A stretch of DNA of 64,000 bases from Codonopsis lanceolata (Eukaryota; Streptophyta; Magnoliopsida; Asterales; Campanulaceae), in NCBI GenBank assembly GCA_013146195.2, contig CM028381.1, positions 58,844,744-58,908,743 on the forward strand, in the 5' to 3' direction. The translations under genes were made by a program, and so were the position numbers. The notes below the pieces were generated by a model. It ran no database searches, had not been told where the DNA came from, and worked only from the letters and a program-made list of their open reading frames with translations. This document shows, piece by piece, positions 10,216 through 21,898 of the stretch. Position 1 is the stretch's first letter; each line of letters begins with the position of its first letter.

Positions 10216-13200
10216 CCCTCCCCACAAGTTAAGGGTAGGTGAATGCTCACTACTCCCAACTTGGAAAGGAAACTCCAGTGCAATGCTCTTCCCAGAAACT
10301 TGGTAAATATGTCTACAATTCGGCCTTTAGTAGGAATATGCTGCAAGCAGATCAGGCCACTAGAAATCTTCTCTCTAATGAAATGGCAGTCCAACTCTAT
10401 GTGCTTGGTTCTAGCATGATACACTGGATTGTTGGCCACTGCTATGGCAGATGAGTTGTCACAGTAGATGGTTACAGGTCTTGGCAGCTTGACCTCCAGA
10501 TCCTTCAACAAGCTGGTCAACCAAATCACTTCACAACTGGCTGTAGCCAAGGCCCTATACTCTGATTCTGTAGATGATCTAGAAACTACAGATTGCTTCT
10601 CAGAGTGCCATGAAATCAGAGATTTTCCCAGCATCATACAGAAGCCTGTTATGGACTTTCTGTCATTAGGATTCCCTCCCCAATCACTGTCACAAAATCC
10701 CTGAAGTTGAAGATGATTAGCTGAAGGCCAGTATATCCCTTGTTTTGGTGAAGCCTTAACATACCTTAGAACTCTATGCAAGGCCTTCAGATGAGTATCC
10801 CTTGGATTTTGCACAAACTGGCTCAAACACTGAGCTGCAAATGCCAAGTCTGGTCTAGTCACAGTAAGATAAATGAGTTTCCCAACCAGTTGCCTGTATT
10901 CTGTAGGATTAACAAGAAGATTCCCTTCATTTTGTAGGAGTTTCTTATTAGGGTCAAAAGGAATGGTGAGTGGTTTGGCATTTAGCAACCCTGCAGCCTC
11001 AATTAACTCCAAGGCATATCTCCTTTGGCTAAGATGAAAACCAACCATAGATCTCATGACTTCTATACCTAAATAGTATTTCACATGTCCCAAATCCTTG
11101 ATGCTGAATTTTTCATGCAACAGATACTTCAAAGAAGCAATGTTGTCTAAGTCATTACCTGCCATCAGTACATCATCAACATATACTAGTACACTTGTGA
11201 ACTTTGTACCTTCTTTCAAAGTGAACAAGGAGTAATCTGCTAGGGATTGTGTATAGCCAAGACTTAGAAGAACTTTAGTGAGCTTTGAAAACCACTGCCT
11301 GGATGCTTGTTTTAATCCATACAATGATTTCTTTAATAGACAAACACTGTTTGGTTTCACATGTGACTTGTAACCTAATGGCAGTTGCATGTAGACCTCA
11401 TCTTCCAGGTCACCATGTAAGAATGCATTGTTCACATCTAGTTGATGAACTTCCCATTTCCATACAGCAGCAACAACTAGAATAGCCCTTACAGTCACCA
11501 TTTTGGCCACAGGGGCAAAGGTTTCTGAATAATCAATCCCTTCTCTTTGTCTGTAACCCTTGGTAACCAATCTTTCTTTGAGCCTCTCCACACTACCATC
11601 TGAATTATATTTTACCTTGTAAATCCATCTACATCCTATGGCCTTCTTTCCTTTGGGCAGATGCACTATGTCCCATGTTTGATTTGATTCCAGGGCTGCA
11701 ATTTCTTTATTCATGGCTTCAACCCAATCATTACTTTGTGCATCTTCATGGTAGGATTGAGGCTCTTGTACAAGCATTATAGAATTGACACAACATTGCT
11801 GCATATTGTATTGATTAAAATAATGCCCAGGTTTGGTAAAAACAGATGAAACAATGTAATCCTTTAACTTGACAGAGGGATATTTAACTCTTGTTGAAAC
11901 CCTACTAACAACTTGAGAGTTGGCATCATTTCTAACATCTGCATGGTCATCAGATTTGGCATCATCTCTTATGTTAACAGGGTTATGGAGATCTTTAAAT
12001 TCATCAAGATTAGGATTAGTGCCACTACTACTGTCTGGTGTATTATCATGAAAAAGGTTAATGTCTATCTCAAGATGATCAGAAATTTGATCAGGTTTCA
12101 CAGATTCTTTGTTAATGAAAGGGAAAATGGATTCATGGAAAATGGCATGCTTGCTGATGAAAATTTTCTTGGTTTCAAGGTTGTACAAAAGATATCCCTT
12201 CTGTCTTGCAGGGTACCCTAAATGGACACATTTCACAGCCCTAGGAGCAAACTTATAATTAGGATGGGTGGAAGCATAAGCTAAACAACCTATGACTCTC
12301 AAATGATCATAAGAAGGTTTGGTAGTATAGAGTACTTCATATGGAGATTTAAACTTCACAGCTGCAGTTGGGATTCTGTTTATAATGTGGGTGGCAGCCA
12401 AAAGACAATATCCCCAAAAATGGATAGGGAGACCTGACTGGAACCTAATAGCTCTAGACATGTCTAAAAGGTGCTGGTGCTTTCTCTCAACAACCCCATT
12501 CTGTTGGGGAGTATCAACACATGAGCTTTGGCGTAGAATGCCTAGGCTAGCAAGGTAAGGTATAACTTCAGTATTATAGAATTCGGTCCCATGATCAATG
12601 CTACAGAATTTAATATTGGTTTTGAAATGATTTTGAACATAGGCATTGAACTGTTTTAATAATGAAAAAACATGAGCTTTAGTGGACATAAGGAAAGTCC
12701 ATACCCCCTTTGAAAAATCATCTACAATAGTCAAGAAGTATCTACAACCATTCATGGTAGTTTTCCTATATGGCCGCCACAAGTCACAGTGTATGAGACC
12801 AAAACAAGCTTTACTTTTAATATTTGTCAACATAAATGGCAGTTTGTGCTGTTTAGCAAGAGGACAAATATCACAAGATAAGATTATTTGAATGTCAAGA
12901 TTTTTATGTTTACAAAGAGAATTCAAACCAACAATGTTTTTGAGAGTACTTAAGGAAGTGTGTCCAAGTCTCTGGTGCCAGCTAACAATGTCTTTGTGTC
13001 TAGAAGCATTAGTGCAAACATGTTTAGGGTTTGGAAATTGTTCTGCCTTGAGAAGATACAATCCATCACTCATATCACCAATAGCTATGGTCCTAGTCAT
13101 CTGAAGGTCCTGGAAAAGGCATTGTGTTCCAATGATGAGTGAGTGACATCTTGTTTGCATAGTGAGTTTGGATACAGACAAAAGGTTGTACTGAAAATCA

Positions 13201-13568
13201 GGTATACAAAATACAGTTTCCAATGTAAGCTGAGGATTAATATAAGCCTTCCCTATGTGAGTGACTTTTACTTTAGCACCATTAGGCAGAGATAGAAAAA
13301 TGGGATGATTTGTAACTTCTACATCATGCATGACAGATAATGATGTGCATATGTGGTCAGTGGCACCTGTGTCAATAATCCAGGTATGCAAAGCATGATA
13401 AAGTTTAGACTGATGGTTGGCAATAGAAGTACCTGCCATGTGTGTCATACCAACAAATTTGTGTCCACTTTGACCAGTATTATGATCTTCAGGACTGTCT
13501 TTGGCTTTTAGCATAGCCATGACTTGGTTCATTTGCTCCTGTAGTTGATCAATCTTGGACACTCCCAA
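10071..13568 (-). CDS. Copia pol polyprotein: protease, integrase, reverse transcriptase, RNase H
   Basis: 1165 codons, in the same frame as the upstream gag. Visible parts in order: aspartic protease WIIDTGATDHI (about residues 63-73); integrase zinc finger with WHQRLGHTS and CDIC; integrase core with HCDLW, SIDHGTEF and VVERKHQHL; reverse transcriptase with FAPVAKMVTVR, LDVNNAFLHGDL and YVDDVLMAG; RNase H with CDSDWGG, then SRSSTESEYRAL and the DIFTK tail. The listed start is a TTG after the stop codon at 13587-13589. A copia pol is normally made as one Gag-Pol protein, so the stop makes it either a recently broken copy or dependent on read-through. Two integrase spots depart from the usual pattern (WRP for WGP, SIDHG for SDNG). 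Confidence 0.92.
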   Translation of the reverse strand: MGVSKIDQLQEQMNQVMAMLKAKDSPEDHNTGQSGHKFVGMTHMAGTSIANHQSKLYHALHTWIIDTGATDHICTSLSVMHDVEVTNHPIFLSLPNGAKVKVTHIGKAYINPQLTLETVFCIPDFQYNLLSVSKLTMQTRCHSLIIGTQCLFQDLQMTRTIAIGDMSDGLYLLKAEQFPNPKHVCTNASRHKDIVSWHQRLGHTSLSTLKNIVGLNSLCKHKNLDIQIILSCDICPLAKQHKLPFMLTNIKSKACFGLIHCDLWRPYRKTTMNGCRYFLTIVDDFSKGVWTFLMSTKAHVFSLLKQFNAYVQNHFKTNIKFCSIDHGTEFYNTEVIPYLASLGILRQSSCVDTPQQNGVVERKHQHLLDMSRAIRFQSGLPIHFWGYCLLAATHIINRIPTAAVKFKSPYEVLYTTKPSYDHLRVIGCLAYASTHPNYKFAPRAVKCVHLGYPARQKGYLLYNLETKKIFISKHAIFHESIFPFINKESVKPDQISDHLEIDINLFHDNTPDSSSGTNPNLDEFKDLHNPVNIRDDAKSDDHADVRNDANSQVVSRVSTRVKYPSVKLKDYIVSSVFTKPGHYFNQYNMQQCCVNSIMLVQEPQSYHEDAQSNDWVEAMNKEIAALESNQTWDIVHLPKGKKAIGCRWIYKVKYNSDGSVERLKERLVTKGYRQREGIDYSETFAPVAKMVTVRAILVVAAVWKWEVHQLDVNNAFLHGDLEDEVYMQLPLGYKSHVKPNSVCLLKKSLYGLKQASRQWFSKLTKVLLSLGYTQSLADYSLFTLKEGTKFTSVLVYVDDVLMAGNDLDNIASLKYLLHEKFSIKDLGHVKYYLGIEVMRSMVGFHLSQRRYALELIEAAGLLNAKPLTIPFDPNKKLLQNEGNLLVNPTEYRQLVGKLIYLTVTRPDLAFAAQCLSQFVQNPRDTHLKALHRVLRYVKASPKQGIYWPSANHLQLQGFCDSDWGGNPNDRKSITGFCMMLGKSLISWHSEKQSVVSRSSTESEYRALATASCEVIWLTSLLKDLEVKLPRPVTIYCDNSSAIAVANNPVYHARTKHIELDCHFIREKISSGLICLQHIPTKGRIVDIFTKFLGRALHWSFLSKLGVVSIHLPLTCGEGVKDGNLNCSYKLKHGMEVRADAKYGELNSKLKSFLKSIALQSTSGWL
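10216..10226 (-). other. Polypurine tract of the copia element
   Basis: On the minus strand TGTGGGGAGGG lies directly before the 3' LTR (TGTTAAGG...). Confidence 0.8.
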
Positions 13569-13586
13569 TCCAGCCTTTTCATTGTT

Positions 13587-14672
13587 TTATGCATTTCCAA
13601 CAGCTGTCGCCTGAACTTGCATGATCCTGGAGCTTGATGACTCAATGTGATTCCCTTGACCTTTCCCAACTTGTCTATTTCCAGTATTAGTCTTGGGTTT
13701 GTGTGCTGGATGATTAGGATTTCCAGGATGCCCAATTGGAAAACCCTTCAGTCTATAACATTCTTCCTTGACATGTCCTTCCCTATTACAGTAGTTGCAG
13801 AAAATTCCTTTCTTAAAAGGGGTTCTAGTGTATCCTGTCTTGCTTTGAGAGGGTCCAACAGTGAATTTATCTGGCATGATCTGAGATTGTCGCAACTGGT
13901 TAATGTTGGCTGCAATAGAACCAAACTCAGGCATATAACCTTGCCTTTGTGTCTCTTCCTGCCTAATTATGTAGTAGGCTTTAGAAATAGTGGGCAAGGG
14001 TTTCATTCTCAGAATTTGTCCTCTTGTGTTCATATAGCTTTCATGCAGCCCCATCAAGAACTGCATCAGTTTAATTCTTTGATCTCTTGATTCTTGAATC
14101 TTGGCAGAACCACAAGTACAGGGACACTTACAGACAGTGATGGGATCTAAGGCTGCATTTTCATCCCAATAGCCTTTCATTTTGTGAAGATAAAATTCGA
14201 CAGAGGCTGTACCTTGTTCAAGTCTATGCAATTCTTTTTGCAACTGGAATGCCCTGTGTCCATCAATATTGGAGAATCTTTCTGCAAGCTCTTTCCAAAC
14301 TGAATTGGCATCGATCACAAATTTCAGGCTGTTACTGATTTCTTCTGTGACCGTATTAAAGATCCAAGAAATGACCATGTCATTTGCTCTGGCCCATAAG
14401 GGAAAGAGAGGATCCTCCCTTTCTGGTGGTGGAAAGGTGCCATTCAAGATCATAATCTTGTTCTTTGCCGATAATGCAATCTCAAGAGACCTCTTCCATG
14501 AGTTGTAATTTTCACTTCCTGTGAGTTTTGTAGCGATGAGAACTAATCCTGGATGATCGTTGTTGTGTAGATATAACGGATGCATGTTGGAATCAATTCC
14601 AATTTCCATGGAAACCCCTTCGTTTTTCGAACTGGATTGATCGATTTGGGTGGCTAATTTTTCTTCCGCCAT
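13587..14672 (-). CDS. Copia gag
   Basis: 361 codons from ATG at 14672. It begins with a short leader, then HPGLVLIATKLTGSENYNSW, the start of the copia gag domain (Retrotran_gag_3 / UBN2 type), and continues with WELxxRF-like and LQKELHRLEQG patterns. A CCHC zinc knuckle CNYCNREGHVKEEC sits near residue 290. The frame ends at a TAA (13587-13589), after which the same frame continues as pol. The gag is otherwise uninterrupted. It would form the particle that packages the element's RNA. The start lies just downstream of the 5' LTR and primer site, as expected. Confidence 0.9.
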   Translation of the reverse strand: MAEEKLATQIDQSSSKNEGVSMEIGIDSNMHPLYLHNNDHPGLVLIATKLTGSENYNSWKRSLEIALSAKNKIMILNGTFPPPEREDPLFPLWARANDMVISWIFNTVTEEISNSLKFVIDANSVWKELAERFSNIDGHRAFQLQKELHRLEQGTASVEFYLHKMKGYWDENAALDPITVCKCPCTCGSAKIQESRDQRIKLMQFLMGLHESYMNTRGQILRMKPLPTISKAYYIIRQEETQRQGYMPEFGSIAANINQLRQSQIMPDKFTVGPSQSKTGYTRTPFKKGIFCNYCNREGHVKEECYRLKGFPIGHPGNPNHPAHKPKTNTGNRQVGKGQGNHIESSSSRIMQVQATAVGNA

Positions 14673-14727
14673 TGTTTAGGGTTTCGGGGAAGAAGAAGAA
14701 TTGGTGATTGTGGGTAGATGATCTATT

Positions 14728-14739
14728 GCTCTGATACCA
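14728..14739 (-). other. Primer-binding site (initiator Met-tRNA) of the copia element
   Basis: Minus strand TGGTATCAGAGC directly abuts the 5' LTR. Confidence 0.9.
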
Positions 14740-15082
14740 TGACAAGAAAGTAGGAAGGAAGAGGTGAGCAATCATAAACTTGATTGCTCTCTTGTGTATT
14801 ATTTATATATATATGTGTATCAGAAGTAGCCGTTACAATGGTGAAATCTGTTCACATTTGAACAGAATAACAGAAGATAACAAACGGCCCTAACTAACAA
14901 CAACCTGTAGTTACAACTAACCCCTTCAGGACTAAAGAAAATTACAACCAGTTACTTGTACTTTGCAATGCAATGGATTTCAAGAAACTCTTCAGTTTAG
15001 AGTTCAGTTCTCCATATTTGGCATCAGCCCTTACTTCCATCCCATGCTTCAGTTTGTAACTGCAATTCAGATTGCCATCCTT

Positions 15083-15086
<4 letters not shown>
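14740..15086 (-). repeat. 5' LTR of the copia element
   Basis: 347 bp, aligned end to end with 9869-10215 with 5 substitutions and no gaps. Confidence 0.92.
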
Positions 15087-15138
<52 letters not shown>

Positions 15139-15281
15139 CAATGCAATGGATTTCAAGAAACTCTTCAGTTTAGAGTTCAGTTCTCCATATTTGGCATCAG
15201 CCCTTACTTCCATCCCATGCTTCAGTTTGTAACTGCAATTCAGATTGCCATCCTTAACAATATATATATATATATATATAT
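15087..15281. repeat. (TA)n tracts enclosing a stray 124-bp copy of the LTR end
   Basis: (TA)n runs at 15087-15136 and 15261-15281 enclose 15137-15260, which repeats the last 124 bp of the adjoining LTR (14963-15086), again ending CCTTAACA before a TA run. It is not a normal LTR structure; slippage or unequal exchange in the TA tract is a likely cause. Confidence 0.85.
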
Positions 15282-15289
15282 CAATCGTC

Positions 15290-16644
15290 AGAGAGATGAA
15301 ATATGATTTTTGATCTTTTTCTTTACAATATATCAAAATTATCCAGGGTGTATATTTACTTGATATTTTTAGATTGTTAGTGAGTTGACTAGTTTTTTTA
15401 CATTTATTATGTCAAAGAAATTTCCGACTTTTCTTTATAAAATGTCATAAAATTTTTGACTTTTATGAGCAAATGTCGTTAAAAATTTACAACACTTAGT
15501 AAGAATTGTCAAATATTTACCAACATATGTACTATGTGTTGGGTATTTGCCGATTTTTATGATAAAATGTGGGTAATTGTTTCCAACACTTTTCTAAAGC
15601 ATCGTAAAGTTGTGACATTTATAAAAACATGTCGCCAAATTTCCGTCACATATTAAATGTTGTTGATTTTCGACAGATAAGGTTGCGTGAGGCTGATAAA
15701 CAATTGATGAATATATAGCCACATGTTGTAATGAAATATTGGTCACCTACGCAATATATTCTAATTTTCTAATTTTAGATGGATGTACGTTAGTAATTGA
15801 TTCTTTGCTGACTTCAAACACTCTATTGGGTTTGGGACCATCTTGAAATTTGGCTCAAGGTTGTTTTGTTACTAGATAGGAATAGATGTAATTTTTGTTT
15901 GATTTAGTTGTTGGTATATTTAGGGTGAATATTTAGTTGGTGTTTTGTGAATTATTACTTCTCGTCAACTATATATATATATATATATTTTTTTTTTTCT
16001 CAAAATCGTCAGAGAGATGAAATATTATTTTTGATCTTTTTCTTTACAATATATCAAAATTATCCAGGGTGTATATTTACTTGATATTTTTAGATTGTTA
16101 GTGAGTTGACTAGTTTTTTTTTTTTTTTTACATTTATTATGTCAAAGAAATTTCCGACTTTTCTTTATAAAATGTCATAAAATTTCTGACTTTTATGAAC
16201 AAATGTCGTTAAAAATTTACAACACTTCGTAAGAATCGTCAAATATTTACCAACATATGTACTATGTGTTGGGTATTTGCCGATTTTTATGATAAAATGT
16301 GGGTAATTGTTTCCAACACTTTTCTAAAGCATCGTAAAGTTGTGACATTTATAAAAACATGTCGCCAAATTTCCGTCACATATATTAAGTGTTGTTGATT
16401 TTCGACAGATATAGAAAAGTGTCGGGTATTTTCCGATTTTTATGAACAAATGTCGGCAATTGTTTCTAACACTTTGGTAATACATCGTAAAATTATGACA
16501 TTTATTAAAAAAAGTCGCCAAATTTCCATCACATATGTTAATTGTCGTTGATTTTCAACACATATGTGAAAGTGTGGGCAATACCCGACACTTATGTTAA
16601 GTGTCAAGAAAAAGGTGTCGTCATAGCTCATTTTTCTTGTAGTG
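15290..16644 (-). mobile_element. CACTA terminal region with subterminal repeats
   Basis: The right edge is a CACTA terminal inverted repeat (16626-16644). Inside it many short repeats of the kind TTTCCGAC and CGACATTT appear in both orientations, as in CACTA subterminal regions, which bind transposase. The opposite terminal repeat is not found on the left. It may be lost or replaced by the LINE and LTR-A. Confidence 0.75.
16626..16644 (-). repeat. CACTA terminal inverted repeat
   Basis: Minus strand CACTACAAGAAAAATGAGC. CACTACAAGAAAA is the standard end of plant CACTA elements. Confidence 0.85.
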
Positions 16645-17912
<1,268 letters not shown>

Positions 17913-18809
17913 TTAGGTTGCACGGATACGAATATAGATACAGATACGCGGATATGGATTCGCAAATACTAGATACAAGGATACGAGATTTTTGAAAAAT
18001 CCCGGATACAGATACGTGGAGGTAAAGTGCAAATATTCAAATTATAAGGATCAAAATGTAAATATTCAAACTATAAGAACCAATATGTAAATATTCAAAC
18101 TATTAGGGAAAACATATATACATTTTCAAACTTTCAATTAGAAAGTAAATCAGTCAATCACACAACTAAAATGTCTAAAATCAAACAGAAATAGTAAAAT
18201 AGTAAAATAGTAAAATAGTAAAATAGATATATTATATATAAATGATAGATACAATACAGATTACAGAGAATCAGAAAATCAACAATCAAGAAGTAGAGTA
18301 AACAACTAAACATTAAAGAATAGTCAATAAGTGACGACAAAGAAGAAAATAAGAAGGCTTCGTTGCTTCAAAGAGAAGAACCAAACTAAATAGGGTTTGA
18401 AAATCGAAATTATTCATTTACCTTGACTGGTCAAGTGGTCTGAAGCAGTGGCAGCGATGGCTAGGGCTCGACTCGCGACGGCGAGAGCAAGAAGGAGCTC
18501 AATCGACTGTCGCGAGGTATGTCGGGGTTTACGTCTCTCTCTCTTAGTCAAATAGTCGATCTCAGTCGAATGGTCGATACTCGATAGGTTAGGTTAAGAA
18601 TTCGATTTATCCCTTTTTTTCAAAACAAAACGACTACATTTTTTAAGAGACGTATCCGGATCCGGGTATACGTATCTGGGTTGCGTATCCAAACTTCAAA
18701 AAAATTTCAATTCGCCCCTTGTATGTATCCAAGTGTGTATCTGGCGTATTCATATCCAGAACATATCGGATATGCGAAACGCTAGCTGGGTAGCGTATCC
18801 GTGCATCAT
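17913..18809. mobile_element. 897-bp inverted-repeat element, superfamily uncertain
   Basis: The left end TTAGGTTGCACGGATACG is mirrored at the right by CGTATCCGTGCATCAT. Beyond these the two arms share many GGATACG/CGTATCC words, spread over about 110 bp on the left and 160 bp on the right. AGATC stands outside both ends (17908-17912 and 18810-18814) and may be the target duplication. The interior holds three repeats of about 30 bp (18030-18110), an AGTAAAAT array (18190-18225), and a GC-rich segment (18440-18560) that reads ATGGCTAGGGCTCG and ends at a donor-like GAG|GTATGT. No transposase is present. Confidence 0.55.
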
Positions 18810-19015
18810 AGATCAGATCATCAATTACCCCCCACTAGTGATGTATTCAGTGTATGCGTGGGTTAGATTTCTTGTATTAACTAGGTTTTTTTTTTTTTGG
18901 ATTGTATTTGTTGAGATTCCAATACACTTACTAACCAACAGGAGTACACCTTAAATTCTTCAAAGCTAGTTTGTTTCTGGAATAACCAAGCAGGAAAAAT
19001 AACACAAGCAGGAGG
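18810..19015. other. No gene seen
   Basis: Short spacer with a T run near 18887-18898, before the LTR that starts at 19016. Confidence 0.4.
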
Positions 19016-19305
19016 TGTAACGCCCCAAAATTTGGGCCCGATTATATGGCCCCACATAATGGTCACGTTACCAATAACTTCAAAATTGTACTAAACCCAA
19101 AACGTAATTAATGTATCTTCCACGTAAGCATCAAATATCCAAACGTAAATCCTTAATAATTTACTTACAATTTCAAAATACATGTATAAATCAAAACTCC
19201 AAAATTCAAATTAACGATTACAAAATAGTAGTCCATAATATAATGTAATATTATTCTCTTCAATTGTTCCCACACGAACCGAACCAAATTTCAATTCCTT
19301 ACTTA

Positions 19306-19647
19306 GAGCATCTCCATTGTGTAATCTTCATATACATCTTCTTAGATGGGTCCCACTGCCATCTACACATTTCTATTTTCTTATCCACTTAAGAATATAT
19401 CTTCTCATTGTATAATCTTCTTACATATCTTCTTATACAAAATAAAAATAAAAATAAATTTAACAACTCCCAATAAAAAAAATCATTTTATCACACACAT
19501 TGGTTATGAAGGTTCCTTTCGTTTCTTCCTATTTAGGAAGAAAAGACTATCTCTCTCTCCTAGTTGGCTAACCCTCTCTCCTAGGTGGCCATGGTATCAC
19601 TCTTCTTCATAAATAAGAAGATGAAAAAGCATACAATGGGGATGCTC
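19306..19647. mobile_element. Harbinger/Tourist-like MITE, 342 bp
   Basis: Ends GAGCATCTCCATTGT and ACAATGGGGATGCTC form a 15-bp inverted repeat with one mismatch. TTA flanks both sides (19303-19305 and 19648-19650), the usual 3-bp target duplication of PIF/Harbinger elements. There is no coding capacity. It interrupts the LTR that starts at 19016. Confidence 0.8.
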
Positions 19648-20452
19648 TTATGTCTTGAAAGAAAAGGAGTAGGAAAAGGGGTGACCGAATAAAGCCCAGT
19701 AAGTTCATATATAACCCCTCCGATTTTAAGGAGGAGTTGAGTAAAAAGGGAGTCAAACATTGTATGGTGTCAAACATGATGAAATTTTCAAAAGGAATTA
19801 TTTTTCAGAATTTCCACCATACCAAATACTCATTTATCAAGAAGCAATTACTAAGTTCACAAGAACAAATCAAATCAATATCAAATACTAAGGAGAGTGT
19901 TATGATCACATAGGCGGTCATTTTAGATCAAACAAAAGGTGGCTCCATGGAACCTCACATATTAAAGTACCCCAAAGGGTCAAAAGCAAAATGGTATATC
20001 CGGATTACCTCACCATAGTTCCTATGGTGCAGTGTTGCCTTAATAGGCTAAATGATCATTCTAGTTGTCTTAGTGATCATAACAGAGTTTCTTTTTAAAA
20101 AGAAAGACAAATTCAACAAACCAAATACAAAGTGATAATCGAATAATAATATCTCACATCCAATCTTTAACAATTTCGTGAGATTTATAATAAGAATTAC
20201 AATTAAGAATAAGAATAGAACGGATACGATGAGATTCAAATTCAAATACCAACCAAAGGTTGGCACACGTTTCAAAGAAATGTATATGCCAAAGAAATAA
20301 CGAAAGCCTAACAATGTGTTATAAATAATTCAAATACCTAAATGATTCATAATCTCTTACCTTAGCGATGCGGCGAAAAGTTAGCTTGAGTACAACGTAT
20401 CACTACTCGCGCTTATCTGAATCTAAATTATCATAGTACAAAATAAAATTCT

Positions 20453-20646
20453 AAATTTAGGGACCTTCTAGTAACTTTTAAAATTTAATACATAATATAA
20501 TTATATAGGTCTATTTCTAACTTTTGTAACTTGGGGTAATTTCTCAAAGTATATAAATTTAGGGACCTTCCTAAATATATAGTTAATATAATTATATAGG
20601 GTCTATTTCTAACTTTTATAACTTGGGTTAATTTCTCAAAGTATAT
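20453..20646. repeat. Imperfect tandem duplication of about 90-100 bp
   Basis: Both copies begin AAATTTAGGGACCTTC and end AATTTCTCAAAGTATAT. The second copy is slightly shorter. Confidence 0.75.
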
Positions 20647-21166
20647 AAACTAATTAGCACAATCACCAAAGTTTCGAGGATAAACCTATAAAACAGATTC
20701 ATCACCCATCGAAATCAATCCAACAATTTCTCTAGTTTTTTGTTTGAGGAGGTCTTTGACTTTCAAAATCCAATATAATAGTGTTTTTAATTATCTTCCT
20801 CCCACTTCAGTACACCATTGCCTTTTTCTTCTTTTCTTTACTTATTGGTTTCCCAGGTTCTACTTCTTATTTCCTCTTTCCTTTATTCGTTTTTTTTTGC
20901 AGCATTTCGTCCTTTCTGTTCTCCCCCTCTCTACTTTCTTGACAATAATAAAATCAAGCCAACCAAAACCACTGCCAGCAACTCTACCCATTCAAAATAT
21001 TTTGTAGATTTTAACTCGCGTCTATTTTAATGGTGAGTTAAATATGTCCATCTGCTTTGGTTTTAGAAACTACTTCACAGAAAACAACCAAATGAAAACC
21101 CACTTTCAGAGTTCAATTGCAGAACCGATTTACATATTATCTTTATGGAACCCATTTACCTATTTG

Positions 21167-21898
21167 TAGAGCTGTCAAAACGGGTAAAAGCCAGCGGGCA
21201 AGCCCGCCCCGCCCCCTATTAGGGGCGGATTGGGCTGGTGTTTTTAATACCCGTTAGGATGCGGGCTTTGCCCACGCTGGCCACGGGCTTTTGCGAGTTG
21301 GGGCGGGACGGGCAGTGGGCAGCCCGTATTTTATGGACTGAATATGGATTGGACTTGTAATTGTAAGTTGCATTGTTAATTTGTTATAACTTTTAAGCAT
21401 TAGCGGCCCAGGCTTGGCAGGCCCACTCACGGCAAGTGAAGTTCACCAATCACCTAGGGTTAGGTAAATAGTAATGAATTCGACTTCGTGAATCGTGATC
21501 TCTTGAATCCTGATTCTCCTCACTTCGGCACTTCCTGAGTCCTCTACTCCTCTCTCAGACTCTCACTCTCTCAAATAGGATTCTCGAATTAAATAATTGA
21601 ACCCCGTTGAATGCATGAGAATCACTTATTTCTTCTACAATTTTTGAATTTAAATAATTTAAAATAAATAAATAAAAATTTAAATAAACTCATTTTTTTT
21701 GCCTAATTGGTGTATATTGATAAATAAACCCAAAAGCCCGTGGGCTTGCCCGTTTTGCCCGCAGCCCTACGCGGGGCGGTTTAGGCTAGGGGTTTTAGGC
21801 CCGTTATGTTCGCAGGCTTTCCCGCCCCGCCCCGTTTCACAGCGGGCTTTTTCGGTCCGTGGGCTTTCCCGCCCCGCAAGCCCGTTTTGACAGCTCTA
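21167..21898. mobile_element. Non-autonomous hAT element, 732 bp
   Basis: Perfect 18-bp terminal inverted repeats TAGAGCTGTCAAAACGGG and CCCGTTTTGACAGCTCTA. The 8-bp target duplication CCTATTTG stands at 21159-21166 and 21899-21906, which is diagnostic of hAT. The ends are rich in GCGGGC/GCCCGC words in both orientations; the middle is AT-rich. It encodes no transposase. Confidence 0.93.

Larger units (their letters stand above)
9869..15086 (-). mobile_element. Nearly intact Ty1/copia retrotransposon, 5.2 kb
   Basis: Bounded by two 347-bp LTRs (9869-10215 and 14740-15086) that differ at 5 positions by my count. A primer site complementary to initiator Met-tRNA lies at 14728-14739 and a polypurine tract at about 10216-10226. 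It encodes gag and pol in one frame on the minus strand, broken by a single TAA at 13587. Flanking bases are ATATA on both sides, but they lie in a (TA)n tract, so the target duplication is uninformative. The high LTR identity makes it one of the youngest insertions in the window. Confidence 0.93.
9558..16411. repeat. About 0.7-kb tandem duplication inside the CACTA subterminal region, first copy split by copia
   Basis: Copy 1 runs 9558-9868 and resumes after the insertion up to 15680. Copy 2 is 15681-16411. Both start GGTTGCGTGAGGCTGATAAA and end with TGTTGATTTTCGACAGATA. The copia element sits at the internal (TA)n tract of copy 1 only, so it landed after the duplication, or the second copy derives from an empty version. 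Confidence 0.8.

Noticed and set aside
15067..15336. 89-codon frame rich in IYIYIY
   Set aside because: Translation of a (TA)n microsatellite and LTR ends.
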